DNA of 47,817 nt from Flavobacteriales bacterium (GCA_900770875.1 CAAGLV010000086.1:1-47817); one strand, 5' to 3'; positions 1 to 8,503 are shown, numbered from the stretch's first letter. Translations and numbers: made by a program. Notes: generated by a model not told the origin, from the letters alone.

Positions 1-10
1 AATTAACCAT

Positions 11-44
11 AAAAAAAACCTCAGAAACTAATCTGAGGTTTTTA
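11..44 (-). terminator. Rho-independent terminator (bidirectional)
   Basis: A 7-bp stem CCTCAGA/TCTGAGG (19-25 with 32-38) has a 6-nt loop, eight A on the left and five T on the right, so it can end transcription in both directions. It lies 20-odd bases past the stop of the leftward response-regulator gene and closes that operon. Confidence 0.8.
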
Positions 45-65
45 TTTATGATCTTTATTTAGTGA

Positions 66-761
66 TTACTCTTGTACTAATAATCTAAATCCTTCGCCGT
101 GGATATTTACAATTTCAACAGCTGGATCTTGTTTTAAATACTTACGTAATTTGGCAATATAAACGTCCATCGAACGCGATGTAAAATAATTATCATCGTG
201 CCAAATACGAGTTAAGGCAATATCACGAGGCATTAAATCGTTTTTATAAATCGCCAATAAACGTAATAATTCGTTTTCTTTTGGAGATAATTTTTGCGAT
301 TTACCTTCGTAAATTAATTGTCTTAATTTAGCATTAAACTGAAAACGACCAATTTTAAAATCGTCTTGTTCAAATTTTTCTTCTTCGCCCGAATTACGTT
401 GTAAAATCGCTTTAATTTTATATAATAAAACTTCCGAGTCAAATGGTTTTAAGATGTAATCATCAGCACCAATTTTATACCCATTTAAAACGTCTTCGCG
501 CATATTTTTTGCTGTTAAAAACATAATTGGTTGTTCTGTTTTTAACTCTTTGATTTCTTTTCCTAATGTAAATCCGTCCTTTTTAGGCATCATTACGTCT
601 AAGATACATAAATCATATTCACCTTCTTTGAATTTTGTAAGGCCGTCCTCACCATCAATTGCATGCGTAACTTCAAAATCATTTATAACTAAATAATCTT
701 TTAACACACTTCCAAAGCTTGGATCATCTTCTACTAAAAGTAATCGTTGTTTATCACTCAT
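66..761 (-). CDS. OmpR-family response regulator (RprY-like)
   Basis: A 231-residue cytoplasmic two-component regulator. The receiver domain (about 1-120) shows the acidic cluster E11-D12-D13, phospho-acceptor D55 in CILDVMMP, and K105 in ILKPF. A C-terminal winged-helix DNA-binding domain (about 130-230) carries the recognition-helix region RSMDVYIAKLRKYL. It sits 4 bp after the sensor-kinase gene at 766-2316, so the two are translated from one transcript and are surely cognate. The pair resembles Bacteroidota RprXY-type systems, but the regulon cannot be read from sequence. Start is the ATG giving MSDKQRLLLVEDD, standard for the family. Confidence 0.93.
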   Translation of the reverse strand: MSDKQRLLLVEDDPSFGSVLKDYLVINDFEVTHAIDGEDGLTKFKEGEYDLCILDVMMPKKDGFTLGKEIKELKTEQPIMFLTAKNMREDVLNGYKIGADDYILKPFDSEVLLYKIKAILQRNSGEEEKFEQDDFKIGRFQFNAKLRQLIYEGKSQKLSPKENELLRLLAIYKNDLMPRDIALTRIWHDDNYFTSRSMDVYIAKLRKYLKQDPAVEIVNIHGEGFRLLVQE

Positions 762-765
762 TGAT

Positions 766-2316
766 CTATGATTTTAAAGGAATTTTAATATAAAAAGTAC
801 TACCTTTTCCGGGTTGGCTTTCAACGATTACCTCGCCGCCGTGTAGTTGTACGATTTTTTTAACATAAGCTAAACCTAAACCGTGTCCTTTTACATTATG
901 TATATTTCCTGTTTCTTCTCTATAAAATTGTTCAAATATTTTCTTTAACACATTTTGGGACATCCCAATTCCTTTGTCTTTAACTTCTATAACAAAGTAT
1001 TTTTCTGTATTATATGTTTTAACATATATTTCAGGTTTTCCGGTCGAATATTTTCTGGCATTGTCAAGTACATTAATGATAATGTTCTCTAAATGAAATG
1101 GATCACCATCTACAAAAACTTTCTCTGCTTTATATTCTTCAAAAACTATACCATTTCGTTCTTCGACAATAAAACGTATTGGCTCGATACTTTTTTGTAC
1201 AATGCCGTTCAGATTTACCTCTTCGATGTTTAAATCCATTTGGTTACGTTCTAATTTCGCCATTCGCAATACCATTTCTACGTGAGAATTCATTCGCTTA
1301 TTTTCTTGCTTAATTAGGTCGGCATAGTACTTAACTTTTTCAGCGTCAGATATTATTTTTTCGTTTTTTAAGGCATCCGATGCAATGTTAATAGTTGCTA
1401 TTGGTGTCTTAAATTCGTGTGTCATATTGTTAATAAAATCTGTCTTAATTTCAGATATTTTTCGTTGCATTTGCATGTAATATATGGCTAGTGCAAATAC
1501 GGTAACAATAATCATTGTTAGGATAAAAGTTAGCGAAACGATTGGAATTAAGTCTCCTATGATAACATAATCTTGATCCGGAAAGTAAGCGGTTAAGCTA
1601 TATTCTACGTGGTCGTCTTTGTCAGAAAAAAGTGGCACGATAAATCGTATATTTTTTTCTTTAAAATTTTCGGATTTGATATTTGTTAATAACGAATCTT
1701 TGGTGATAACGCCAATTTTAGGTTTTGCTTTAATACCATACTTATGTAATTCTTTTCTAAAAATAGAATCGATCGTTTTGTATGATATTCGTTTATCTAA
1801 CGGAGTTGTTCCGGCGTCCCAACGTGCGATATTTTCGATGGTATAAGTTCCGTCTCTAAGGGATTCTTCTAATTTTAAATTTAATTTTCCGATGCCTTTA
1901 GATGTCGAATCTTTATCGATTTTGTAAACTTTCTCTTGGGTATAAATGTTGGCTTTTGTTAAACTATCGTTGTATAATCCAGAGATAGGTACCATCGATT
2001 TTTCTACCACATATTTTGTTACCGAAACATAGGTTACGCCTAACGAATCTTTGATGTTTTGTGTGGTAAAAACGTGTGGTTTATCTACATTGGTTTTTAA
2101 ATCGTTGTTGATATTATTAAATTTATAATAATACTTTTCGATTTCGTATTTATTAATTTTGGCTGTAGTGGCATTCATTGCCTGATAAACACTGGTATTA
2201 AAGCTATCTAATCCGGTACGGAAAGTTAAATTTAACCAGTAAAATTGGATCACCATTAATCCAATTAAGGCAATACTCATTATAGCAATTAAGACTTTGT
2301 AAAATCCTTTTTTCAT
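766..2316 (-). CDS. Membrane sensor histidine kinase (RprX-like)
   Basis: A 516-residue inner-membrane kinase. TM1 lies at about residues 7-29 and TM2 at about 256-280, enclosing a periplasmic sensor region of about 225 residues with no recognised fold. The DHp helix follows TM2 almost at once, so no HAMP domain is evident. The phosphorylated residue is H300 in MTHEFKTP. The ATPase domain shows the N box (N419 in NVLDNARKYS), the G1 box DKGIGM (D447) and a C-terminal G2 box GHGLGLAY. It is encoded between coaE (9 bp gap upstream) and the response regulator (4 bp downstream), an order I associate with Flavobacteriia. The stimulus is unknown. Confidence 0.93.
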   Translation of the reverse strand: MKKGFYKVLIAIMSIALIGLMVIQFYWLNLTFRTGLDSFNTSVYQAMNATTAKINKYEIEKYYYKFNNINNDLKTNVDKPHVFTTQNIKDSLGVTYVSVTKYVVEKSMVPISGLYNDSLTKANIYTQEKVYKIDKDSTSKGIGKLNLKLEESLRDGTYTIENIARWDAGTTPLDKRISYKTIDSIFRKELHKYGIKAKPKIGVITKDSLLTNIKSENFKEKNIRFIVPLFSDKDDHVEYSLTAYFPDQDYVIIGDLIPIVSLTFILTMIIVTVFALAIYYMQMQRKISEIKTDFINNMTHEFKTPIATINIASDALKNEKIISDAEKVKYYADLIKQENKRMNSHVEMVLRMAKLERNQMDLNIEEVNLNGIVQKSIEPIRFIVEERNGIVFEEYKAEKVFVDGDPFHLENIIINVLDNARKYSTGKPEIYVKTYNTEKYFVIEVKDKGIGMSQNVLKKIFEQFYREETGNIHNVKGHGLGLAYVKKIVQLHGGEVIVESQPGKGSTFYIKIPLKS

Positions 2317-2325
2317 CTGCTCGAA

Positions 2326-2940
2326 TTAATCTTCAAAATTACTATTGTTTTTAATTTCTTGTGCGATTTTTTCTACTTCTTTATGTAAGAATGTTAAATC
2401 GTGATTATTTTCGATAATATAATCAGAATATTTTATTTTTTCTTGATCATTTAATTGATTTTTCATTCGTGCCAAAATTTCTTCGCTTGTTAGGGCGTCT
2501 CTGTTTTGTACACGAGCAATTTTAATTTCGGGATCGGCAATAACTGTTATAATGATGTCGCAATCTTTATAACTGCCACTTTCGATTAAGATGGCTGCTT
2601 CTTTAATTACAAATGGATTATTTTGTTGATTAATCCATTGTTCGAAATCTTTAAAAACTGCTGGATGTACAATTTGATTTAATTGTTTTAGCTTTTCTTT
2701 ATGGTTAAAAACTTCGGCAGCTATAAAGGTTCTATTTAATCCGTTTTCGTTGTAAGCATTTTCTCCGAAAAGTGCTATTATTTGTTTTTTTACTTCGGGA
2801 TTATTATTTTGGATTGCTTTGGCTTGTGTGTCTGAATTGTATAACGGAAATCCTAAGGTTTCGAAATATTTTGCAACAGTTGTTTTGCCAGAGCCAATTC
2901 CGCCTGTTAATCCAATTATTTTAGGTCGTGATTTTTTCAT
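2326..2940 (-). CDS. coaE: Dephospho-CoA kinase
   Basis: Catalyses the last step of coenzyme A synthesis, ATP-dependent phosphorylation of dephospho-CoA at the ribose 3'-OH. The P-loop is GLTGGIGSGKTT near the N-terminus, followed by the family features NSDTQAKA and a CoA-binding region (IVHPAVF). The length of about 204 residues from the chosen start is normal. An upstream ATG at 2982 would add 14 residues, but they are encoded by the right arm of a terminator hairpin, so the start at 2940 (MKKSRPKIIGLTGG) is preferred. It is followed closely by the sensor kinase gene. Its leader begins directly after the hairpin ending yajC, so coaE may be expressed by read-through or from a weak internal promoter. 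Confidence 0.95.
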   Translation of the reverse strand: MKKSRPKIIGLTGGIGSGKTTVAKYFETLGFPLYNSDTQAKAIQNNNPEVKKQIIALFGENAYNENGLNRTFIAAEVFNHKEKLKQLNQIVHPAVFKDFEQWINQQNNPFVIKEAAILIESGSYKDCDIIITVIADPEIKIARVQNRDALTSEEILARMKNQLNDQEKIKYSDYIIENNHDLTFLHKEVEKIAQEIKNNSNFED

Positions 2941-2951
2941 GAAAATAAATT

Positions 2952-2990
2952 TAAAATAAAATGCCGAGGATTTCCTCGGCATTTTTAATT
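2952..2990 (-). terminator. Strong hairpin between yajC and coaE
   Basis: A perfect 12-bp stem (2958-2969 with 2974-2985) with a 4-nt loop; core ATGCCGAGG/CCTCGGCAT. On the minus strand the right arm runs into a T-rich stretch, so it reads as a terminator for the nusB-DUF1573-yajC block. The coaE start codon is only 18 bp further on, which leaves little room for an independent promoter. Confidence 0.75.
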
Positions 2991-3001
2991 ATCTGAAAAA
3001 A

Positions 3002-3355
3002 TTATTTTTTTTCTTCTTCTGTTTTTTCATCTTTCTCAACTTCTTTAGTTACAGTTTTGCTGTAACGTGCTAAAGTTAATTCTCTAGAAATGGCAGCTTT
3101 TTCGAATTTAATTTTTCCGGCTCCTGTTTCTATGATTACAGTATCATCGTAAATTTCGTTAATTTTCCCATGAATACCAGATGTAGTTACGATTTGCGAT
3201 CCGCGTTTAATGTCGGCTTGAAATGTTTTTTCTTCTTTCGCCTTTTTTTGTTGTGGGCGAATCATAAAGAAATACATAATGGCAAACATTCCGGCAAGCA
3301 TTAAGATAGATACAAATCCACCTTGTCCGCCTTGTAATATAATTGTTTGAATCAT
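3002..3355 (-). CDS. yajC: Preprotein translocase auxiliary subunit YajC
   Basis: A 117-residue membrane-anchored protein associated with the SecDF part of the Sec translocon. One N-terminal TM helix (about 15-33) is followed by the family signature MIRPQQKKAKEE and a basic, then strand-rich cytoplasmic domain (SQIVTTSGIHGKI). The C-terminus is a highly charged Lys/Glu tail. The gene lies 15 bp after the DUF1573 lipoprotein gene and ends at the hairpin before coaE. Length and topology are normal. Confidence 0.95.
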   Translation of the reverse strand: MIQTIILQGGQGGFVSILMLAGMFAIMYFFMIRPQQKKAKEEKTFQADIKRGSQIVTTSGIHGKINEIYDDTVIIETGAGKIKFEKAAISRELTLARYSKTVTKEVEKDEKTEEEKK

Positions 3356-3370
3356 TTGATTAATTGTTTA

Positions 3371-3862
3371 TTATTGTCCAAAAGCTTCTTGAGCCGATTT
3401 TTGTGCTTCGGTAGCTCCTACGACATTTGCTGTAATATTAAATTGTTCTGCGCCGTTTAGCGTATTTGTTTTTAATGTTACAGTTTTTTGTTGTTTTCCG
3501 TTCATGTTTCCAGCTGTATATTCTACTTTGATAGAATCTGTTGCGCCAACCGGAATTGGATTTTTAGGAAATTCAGGAACTGTACATCCGCAAGAGGCAG
3601 AAGCGTCTTGTATAATTAAAGGAGATTTTCCGTCGTTTGTAAATTTTACATAAGCTTGCACTTTTTCGTTGGCTTTTACATCACCAAAATCGTGCGATGC
3701 TTCGGCTAATTTCATTACAGGAGCTGTAGCAGGATCTACTACATTACTAGCTTGTTCAGTAATTTCTTCTTCTGTATATAAATCTTTCGCGCTTTCTTTT
3801 TTACAAGAAGTTGTTGCAAATGCTAAGGCAAATGCTCCTAAAATAAATACTTTAGTTTTCAT
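3371..3862 (-). CDS. DUF1573 lipoprotein
   Basis: A predicted lipoprotein with one DUF1573 immunoglobulin-like domain. From the chosen start the signal peptide MKTKVFILGAFALAFATTSC ends in a lipobox with Cys20, followed by a Lys/Glu/Ser-rich linker. The domain (about 55-150) shows the hallmarks HDFGDV, FTNDGKSPLII and the SCGCTVPEFP cysteine pair. A longer reading from 3886 adds eight residues before the signal peptide and is unlikely. It lies between nusB and yajC, as in many Flavobacteriia. The family has no established biochemical role. Confidence 0.9.
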   Translation of the reverse strand: MKTKVFILGAFALAFATTSCKKESAKDLYTEEEITEQASNVVDPATAPVMKLAEASHDFGDVKANEKVQAYVKFTNDGKSPLIIQDASASCGCTVPEFPKNPIPVGATDSIKVEYTAGNMNGKQQKTVTLKTNTLNGAEQFNITANVVGATEAQKSAQEAFGQ

Positions 3863-3905
3863 CCTTTGATTATTAAGTTTTATCAAATTTATAAAAAAAT
3901 ATAAA

Positions 3906-4853
3906 TTATAATAACCCTCTACCGTATTTAGGTAATTTATTTTCGTCTTTTAATTCTTTAGACGATTTATCTAAGATTCCGTTAACAAAAATACGCGATT
4001 TTTCTGTCGAATAGTTTTTAGCTAATTCGATGTATTCGTTAATTGTTACTTTTACCGGAATGTTAGGGAAATATAAAAACTCTGTTAATGCCATTTGTAA
4101 GATAATTAAATCTACAGTTGCAATACGGTCTAATTCCCAGTTATTTGCTTTTTCTTCGATTATTTTGCGAGTTTCGGCTTGATGACGTAAAGATTTACGG
4201 AATAATTCTTCTGTAAATTTACGATCATCATCGTCTTTGTAAACTTTAAATAAGCTGATTAATGGAGATGAACTTGATCTGAAAGATTTTAAAGTTGTGT
4301 GTACCATCGAGTTTGCGATGTATAAATCATCTGCCCAATTTAATTGGATTCCTTCAAACCAATCGTGTAAGTCTTCGTATTCTGCAATAAATTCTACGAA
4401 AAAGTTTAAGATAAATTCTTGATCTTCTTCAAAAGAATCGTTTTCGCTATTCATATAATTTTTATATAAATCGCTTTCGATAAGTTTGTTAAAGATATTG
4501 TTTGGATAAGTATCGAAGATATCCCAATCGTACATTTTGTTATCTTGTGTATAACGAGATAACTCGATGTTTTGGTTTAAAATCTTAAACATTCTGTTAT
4601 TAACAAACTTCATGTTTGGATTTAAATCTTCTTTTGTTGGAAAGTTCTTGTTTTTAGCAAGCTCAATTTTATTTGAAGCAATTTCTTGTTGAACTTTTAC
4701 TAGATTTAGGATGTAGATATATAAATCGTAGATTTGGTCGATTCCTTTCATTAAGTTTTTTTCAACCAATCTTTCTTCACCTTCCGTTCCTAAACTGTTG
4801 TATGCATAAATGTTTTGCATTACTTTTTCGCGGAGTTGTCTTCTTCCCAACAT
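3906..4853 (-). CDS. nusB: Transcription antitermination factor NusB, long form
   Basis: NusB binds boxA RNA with NusE/S10 and supports antitermination, chiefly of rRNA operons. At 315 residues it is about twice the E. coli length. The N-terminal MLGRRQLREKVMQ resembles the first helix of NusB, a lineage-typical insertion follows, and the canonical helical core is C-terminal (about 210-305), with IATVDLIILQMALTE, INEYIELAKNYS and the family ending FVNGILDK. A perfect TAnnTTTG box on the minus strand at 4885-4892 gives a plausible promoter. It is divergent from the ABC exporter gene and heads the block with DUF1573 and yajC. Confidence 0.93.
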   Translation of the reverse strand: MLGRRQLREKVMQNIYAYNSLGTEGEERLVEKNLMKGIDQIYDLYIYILNLVKVQQEIASNKIELAKNKNFPTKEDLNPNMKFVNNRMFKILNQNIELSRYTQDNKMYDWDIFDTYPNNIFNKLIESDLYKNYMNSENDSFEEDQEFILNFFVEFIAEYEDLHDWFEGIQLNWADDLYIANSMVHTTLKSFRSSSSPLISLFKVYKDDDDRKFTEELFRKSLRHQAETRKIIEEKANNWELDRIATVDLIILQMALTEFLYFPNIPVKVTINEYIELAKNYSTEKSRIFVNGILDKSSKELKDENKLPKYGRGLL

Positions 4854-4884
4854 AATTTCAATGATATAACGTCTATTAAGAATG

Positions 4885-4912
4885 CAAAGGTAAGCAAAAA
4901 GATGTAAATTTG
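4885..4912. promoter_or_regulatory. Divergent -7 boxes for nusB and the ABC exporter
   Basis: Minus strand 4885-4892 reads TACCTTTG and plus strand 4905-4912 reads TAAATTTG; both match the Bacteroidota -7 consensus TAnnTTTG. Neither has a convincing TTG -33 element at 17-23 bp. The rightward box ends only 4 bp before the GTG start of the exporter, so that transcript would be leaderless or nearly so. Confidence 0.45.
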
Positions 4913-4916
4913 TTTT

Positions 4917-6677
4917 GTGAAAGCGTTACAGAAATTAAATATTTTTTTATGGAAGTATAAATGGAGGCTATTATTAGGGTTTCTGTTTACTATTTGTGCC
5001 AATTTAGTGCAAGTATATTCCGTTACATTTATCCGAGCTGCTGTTAATACAGTAGAAAAATTGTTAACAGATTTTGATCTGGGTAAAGAAGCTAATCTAG
5101 AGACATTAAAAACAGGTTTAATGTATGCTTCTTTGGCTTTTTTAGGATTTAAAATTTTGGGCGGAGCCTTAACTGTTGGTACTCGACAGATGATTATTGT
5201 AACTTCTCGTTTAATCGAATTTGATTTAAAAAATAAGATTTACAAACATTATCAGCATTTATCTCTTTCTTTTTATAAAAAGAATAAAACGGGCGATTTA
5301 ATGAATCGTATTACCGAAGATGTTGCATTGGTACGTATGTATTTAGGACCCGGAATTATGTATCCAGTCGATTTAATTTCGCGTGTTTTAATTATTGGAT
5401 ATTTTATGTCGCGCGTGGATTGGGATTTAACGTTATATACATTAATTCCATTGCCTATTTTATCGGTTTTAATTTATAATGTAGCCAAGCAAATTAATAA
5501 ACGAAGCAAACGTGTACAACAGCAACAATCTACAATATCATCTTCAGTTCAGGATACATTTGCAGGAATTAGAGTAATAAAATCTTTTAATACCGAAGAA
5601 TATGTAAAAGATAATTACGCCAAAGAAACCGAAGAATACGAAAAACGTGCATTGCATTTAACGCAAATTCAGGCCGCGTTTGGGCCTTTAATGGTTGTAA
5701 TTGTAGGAATCTCTAATTTAATTATTCTTTATTTAGGAGGATTAAAATACATTGCTGGCGATTTAGATATTGGTGCAATAGCCGAATTTTTTCTTTATTT
5801 AAATATGTTAATTTGGCCATTTACTTCTTTAGGTTGGATAACAATGGTGGTACAAAGAGCCGAAGCTTCGATGGCGCGTATTAACGAATTTTTAGATTCG
5901 AAATCCGAAATTATCGATTTTCCTGGTAAAAGTATCGATATTAAAGGAGATATTGAATTTAAAGAGGTAAGTTACACTTACGAAAACACAGGTATACAAG
6001 CGTTAAAAAATATTTCGTTTAAAGTAAAAAAGGGCGAAACATTAGCCATCTTAGGAAAAACCGGAAGCGGAAAATCGACAATCGCTTTATTAACCGCACG
6101 TTTATTAGAGCCAACTTCGGGTACGATACTTTACGATAATGTAGATATGCACCAAATAAGTGTAAATTGTATACGTAAAGTAATAGGATATGTACCACAA
6201 GAAGCATTTTTATTTTCGGATTCATTAACCAATAATATCTTATTTGGATCAGATTCTGATGAGGAGGAAGTTGCAAAATCTTTTGCGGAGAAGGCAGTTG
6301 TAGCTGATAATATTGAAGGTTTTAAAGAAAAATATGATACAGTTGTTGGCGAACGAGGGGTAACACTTTCGGGTGGACAAAAACAACGTGTTTCGATAGC
6401 TCGTGCATTAGTCAATAATCCTAATGTATTAATTTTTGATGATAGTTTATCGGCAGTTGATACTGAAACAGAAGAACGAATTTTAAATAATTTAGCATCT
6501 GATATTTCTAACAAAACATCAATTATAATCACGCATCGTGTATCATCTGCTAAAAATGCCGATCAGATTATATTTTTAGACGAAGGTGAGATTGTAGAGC
6601 GTGGTACGCATGAGGAATTGATAAATAAAAAAGGATTTTATTACGAACTTTACAATAAACAGATTTCGGATATTTAG
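4917..6677 (+). CDS. ABC exporter, fused membrane and ATPase domains
   Basis: A 586-residue half-transporter of the MsbA/multidrug-exporter class. The N-terminal membrane domain has about six TM helices (residues 12-310), and the nucleotide-binding domain spans about 340-580. Walker A is GKTGSGKST (from G380), the signature is LSGGQ (484-488), Walker B ends at D508, and the H-loop is IIITHR. The catalytic Glu expected after Walker B is Asp (D509, in IFDDSLSAVD), as in the degenerate site of heterodimeric exporters, so it may work with a partner encoded elsewhere or hydrolyse ATP slowly. The start is GTG; no in-frame ATG would keep TM1. Substrate unknown. Confidence 0.9.
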   Translation: MKALQKLNIFLWKYKWRLLLGFLFTICANLVQVYSVTFIRAAVNTVEKLLTDFDLGKEANLETLKTGLMYASLAFLGFKILGGALTVGTRQMIIVTSRLIEFDLKNKIYKHYQHLSLSFYKKNKTGDLMNRITEDVALVRMYLGPGIMYPVDLISRVLIIGYFMSRVDWDLTLYTLIPLPILSVLIYNVAKQINKRSKRVQQQQSTISSSVQDTFAGIRVIKSFNTEEYVKDNYAKETEEYEKRALHLTQIQAAFGPLMVVIVGISNLIILYLGGLKYIAGDLDIGAIAEFFLYLNMLIWPFTSLGWITMVVQRAEASMARINEFLDSKSEIIDFPGKSIDIKGDIEFKEVSYTYENTGIQALKNISFKVKKGETLAILGKTGSGKSTIALLTARLLEPTSGTILYDNVDMHQISVNCIRKVIGYVPQEAFLFSDSLTNNILFGSDSDEEEVAKSFAEKAVVADNIEGFKEKYDTVVGERGVTLSGGQKQRVSIARALVNNPNVLIFDDSLSAVDTETEERILNNLASDISNKTSIIITHRVSSAKNADQIIFLDEGEIVERGTHEELINKKGFYYELYNKQISDI

Positions 6678-6806
6678 AATTTATTCATTTTTAAATAATG
6701 CCGCTTTAAATTTAGCTGATCTCTTGTAATTGTAAGTTTTTTTTATATTTTTGTTATGAAAGTTTTAACAAAATAAAACAATTAACAAAAAACCTTTACA
6801 AGTCCT
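6678..6806 (+). promoter_or_regulatory. Intergenic region with promoter for the DUF3276 gene
   Basis: A TTG at 6724-6726, 19 bp of spacer and TATTTTTG at 6746-6753 fit the flavobacterial pattern TTG-N17-23-TAnnTTTG. The predicted start of transcription is near 6758-6762, giving a leader of about 45 nt. I see no clear terminator for the preceding exporter gene. Confidence 0.55.
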
Positions 6807-7190
6807 ATGAATGATTTTGAGAACCAAGAGAGAGTTGAAGCCGATGGAATATTTTCTAAGGTTTTAAGAGCAGGGAGACGCACCTATTTTTTTGACGTAA
6901 GAGAGACTAGGGCGGGTGATTACTATCTGACAATTACAGAGAGTAAAAAAAATACTTCGGAAGATGGTAATTTCTTTTATAAGAAACACAAAATTTATCT
7001 GTACAAAGAGGATTTTGAAAGTTTTAAAGATTTATTAGACGAAACAACTAAATACGTTTTTAGTAATAAAGGAGAAGAAGTAATTTCGGAGCGTCATCAA
7101 AAAGATTTTGATGCAAAAAAAATGAGAGTAGAAGAGGATAACATTAAAGGAATTGAATCTTTTACAGATATTAATTTTGAAGATATTTAA
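6807..7190 (+). CDS. DUF3276 PUR-family nucleic-acid-binding protein
   Basis: A 127-residue small protein of the bacterial PUR-alpha-like family (DUF3276), widespread in Bacteroidota. The single PUR repeat covers about residues 8-85, with the family core IFSKVLRAGRRTYFFDVRET, the strand DYYLTITESKK and the helix YKEDFESFKDLLDETTKY. The C-terminal 40 residues are acidic and probably disordered. Homologues have been reported to bind single-stranded DNA or RNA; the cellular role is not settled. It is monocistronic, with its own promoter and terminator. Confidence 0.9.
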   Translation: MNDFENQERVEADGIFSKVLRAGRRTYFFDVRETRAGDYYLTITESKKNTSEDGNFFYKKHKIYLYKEDFESFKDLLDETTKYVFSNKGEEVISERHQKDFDAKKMRVEEDNIKGIESFTDINFEDI

Positions 7191-7211
7191 TCTCAAAAGA
7201 AAATAAAAAAA

Positions 7212-7247
7212 TAAAAAGTTCTGTATTTTGATACAGAACTTTTTTTG
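7212..7247 (+). terminator. Terminator of the DUF3276 gene
   Basis: A perfect 11-bp stem (7216-7226 with 7231-7241, core GTTCTGTAT/ATACAGAAC) with a TTTG loop, followed by a run of T on the plus strand. It lies 22 bp after the DUF3276 stop. Confidence 0.85.
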
Positions 7248-7255
7248 TACATATT

Positions 7256-7292
7256 AAATAAAAAAGGCTTTTAGAAATTTCTAAAAGCCTTT
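7256..7292 (-). terminator. Terminator of sucC (perfect 30-bp palindrome)
   Basis: 7263-7292 is a perfect inverted repeat with arms AAAGGCTTTTAGAAA. Read leftwards it is followed by a T-rich tail. It faces the DUF3276 terminator, so the two convergent genes are insulated by back-to-back hairpins. Confidence 0.8.
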
Positions 7293-7309
7293 AAATAATT
7301 ATAATAATA

Positions 7310-8503
7310 TTAAGCAACTAACTCTTTTACTTTATTTGCAGCATCTTGTAATGTGATTGCTGAATGTACTTGTAAACCAGATTCGTCGATCATTTGTTTA
7401 GCAACTTCTGCATTTGTACCTTGTAAACGTACAATGATAGGAACATTGATTGCATCTCCCATGTTTTTGTAAGCGTCTAAAATACCTTGTGCAACACGGT
7501 CGCAACGTACAATTCCACCGAAAATATTAACTAAAATAGCTTCAACATTTTCGTCTTTTAAAATAATACGGAAAGCTTTTTCTACACGTTCTGCATCTGC
7601 AGTACCACCAACATCTAAGAAATTAGCAGGATTACCTCCAGATAATTTAATAATGTCCATTGTAGCCATTGCTAAACCAGCACCGTTAACCATACAACCA
7701 ACATTACCATCTAATTTAACAAAGTTTAAACCAGCTTCGCCAGCTTCAACCTCTGTAGGATCTTCTTCTCTTGTATCGCGTAATGCCGCAATATCTGGAT
7801 GACGGAATAATGAGTTGTCGTCTAAAGTAACTTTAGCATCAACAGCAATAATTTTATCGTCAGATGTTTTTAATACGGGATTAATTTCGAACATAGAAGC
7901 GTCGATTGCAACATAAGCATTGTATAATGCAGTGATAAATTTAACAGCTTCTTTAAATGCATTTCCAGATAAACCTAAGTTAAAAGCAACTTTACGTGCT
8001 TGGAAACCTTGGATTCCTACTGTTGGATCTATTTCTTCAGTAAAAATTTTATCAGGAGTAGACTCAGCAACTTCTTCGATATCCATTCCACCTTCTGTAG
8101 AATACATAATCATATTTTTACCAGTTGCACGGTTTAATAATACAGAAACGTAATATTCTTCTGTAGCAGATTCTCCTGGATAGTAAACGTCTTCAGCAAT
8201 AAAAACTTGATGAACTTTTTTACCTTCAGCAGAAGTTTGAGGCGTAATTAATTGCATACCGATAATCTCGTTTGCTTTTTCCTTAACGTCCTCTAAATTT
8301 TTGGCAAGTTTAACTCCGCCACCTTTACCACGACCACCTGCATGAATTTGAGCTTTCACAACATGCCATCCTGTTCCAGTTTCTTCAGTTAACTTTTTAG
8401 CGGCTTCAACAGCTTCTTCTGGTGTAGTTGCAACAATTCCACGTTGAACTCTCACACCGTATTTACTTAGAATTTCTTTTCCTTGATATTCGTGAAGATT
8501 CAT
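7310..8503 (-). CDS. sucC: Succinyl-CoA ligase (ADP-forming), beta subunit
   Basis: The beta subunit of TCA-cycle succinyl-CoA synthetase, coupling succinyl-CoA cleavage to nucleotide phosphorylation. The 397-residue length is normal. The N-terminal ATP-grasp domain opens MNLHEYQGKEILSKYG and contains the nucleotide-binding loop QIHAGGRGKGGGVKLA. The mid-region MFEINPVL and VDAKVTLDDNSLFRH are typical of the metal site. The C-terminal CoA-ligase domain has NGAGLAMATMD, GGNPANFLDVGG and VNIFGGIVRCD. The alpha subunit (sucD) is not in this window, so the subunits are encoded apart. A TAnnTTTG match on the minus strand at 8524-8531 is a candidate promoter. Confidence 0.97.
   Translation of the reverse strand: MNLHEYQGKEILSKYGVRVQRGIVATTPEEAVEAAKKLTEETGTGWHVVKAQIHAGGRGKGGGVKLAKNLEDVKEKANEIIGMQLITPQTSAEGKKVHQVFIAEDVYYPGESATEEYYVSVLLNRATGKNMIMYSTEGGMDIEEVAESTPDKIFTEEIDPTVGIQGFQARKVAFNLGLSGNAFKEAVKFITALYNAYVAIDASMFEINPVLKTSDDKIIAVDAKVTLDDNSLFRHPDIAALRDTREEDPTEVEAGEAGLNFVKLDGNVGCMVNGAGLAMATMDIIKLSGGNPANFLDVGGTADAERVEKAFRIILKDENVEAILVNIFGGIVRCDRVAQGILDAYKNMGDAINVPIIVRLQGTNAEVAKQMIDESGLQVHSAITLQDAANKVKELVA

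Noticed and set aside
2941..2982. Longer coaE start at 2982
   Set aside because: The 14 extra residues are encoded by a terminator hairpin arm and its tail and have no family similarity; the ATG at 2940 gives a standard CoaE N-terminus.
6019..6532. Leftward reading frames opposite the exporter ATPase domain
   Set aside because: Antisense shadows of a conserved domain, without promoters or protein-like composition.
7263..7292. 30-bp perfect palindrome as an operator or attachment site
   Set aside because: Its position just past the sucC stop and the flanking A/T runs fit a terminator better.
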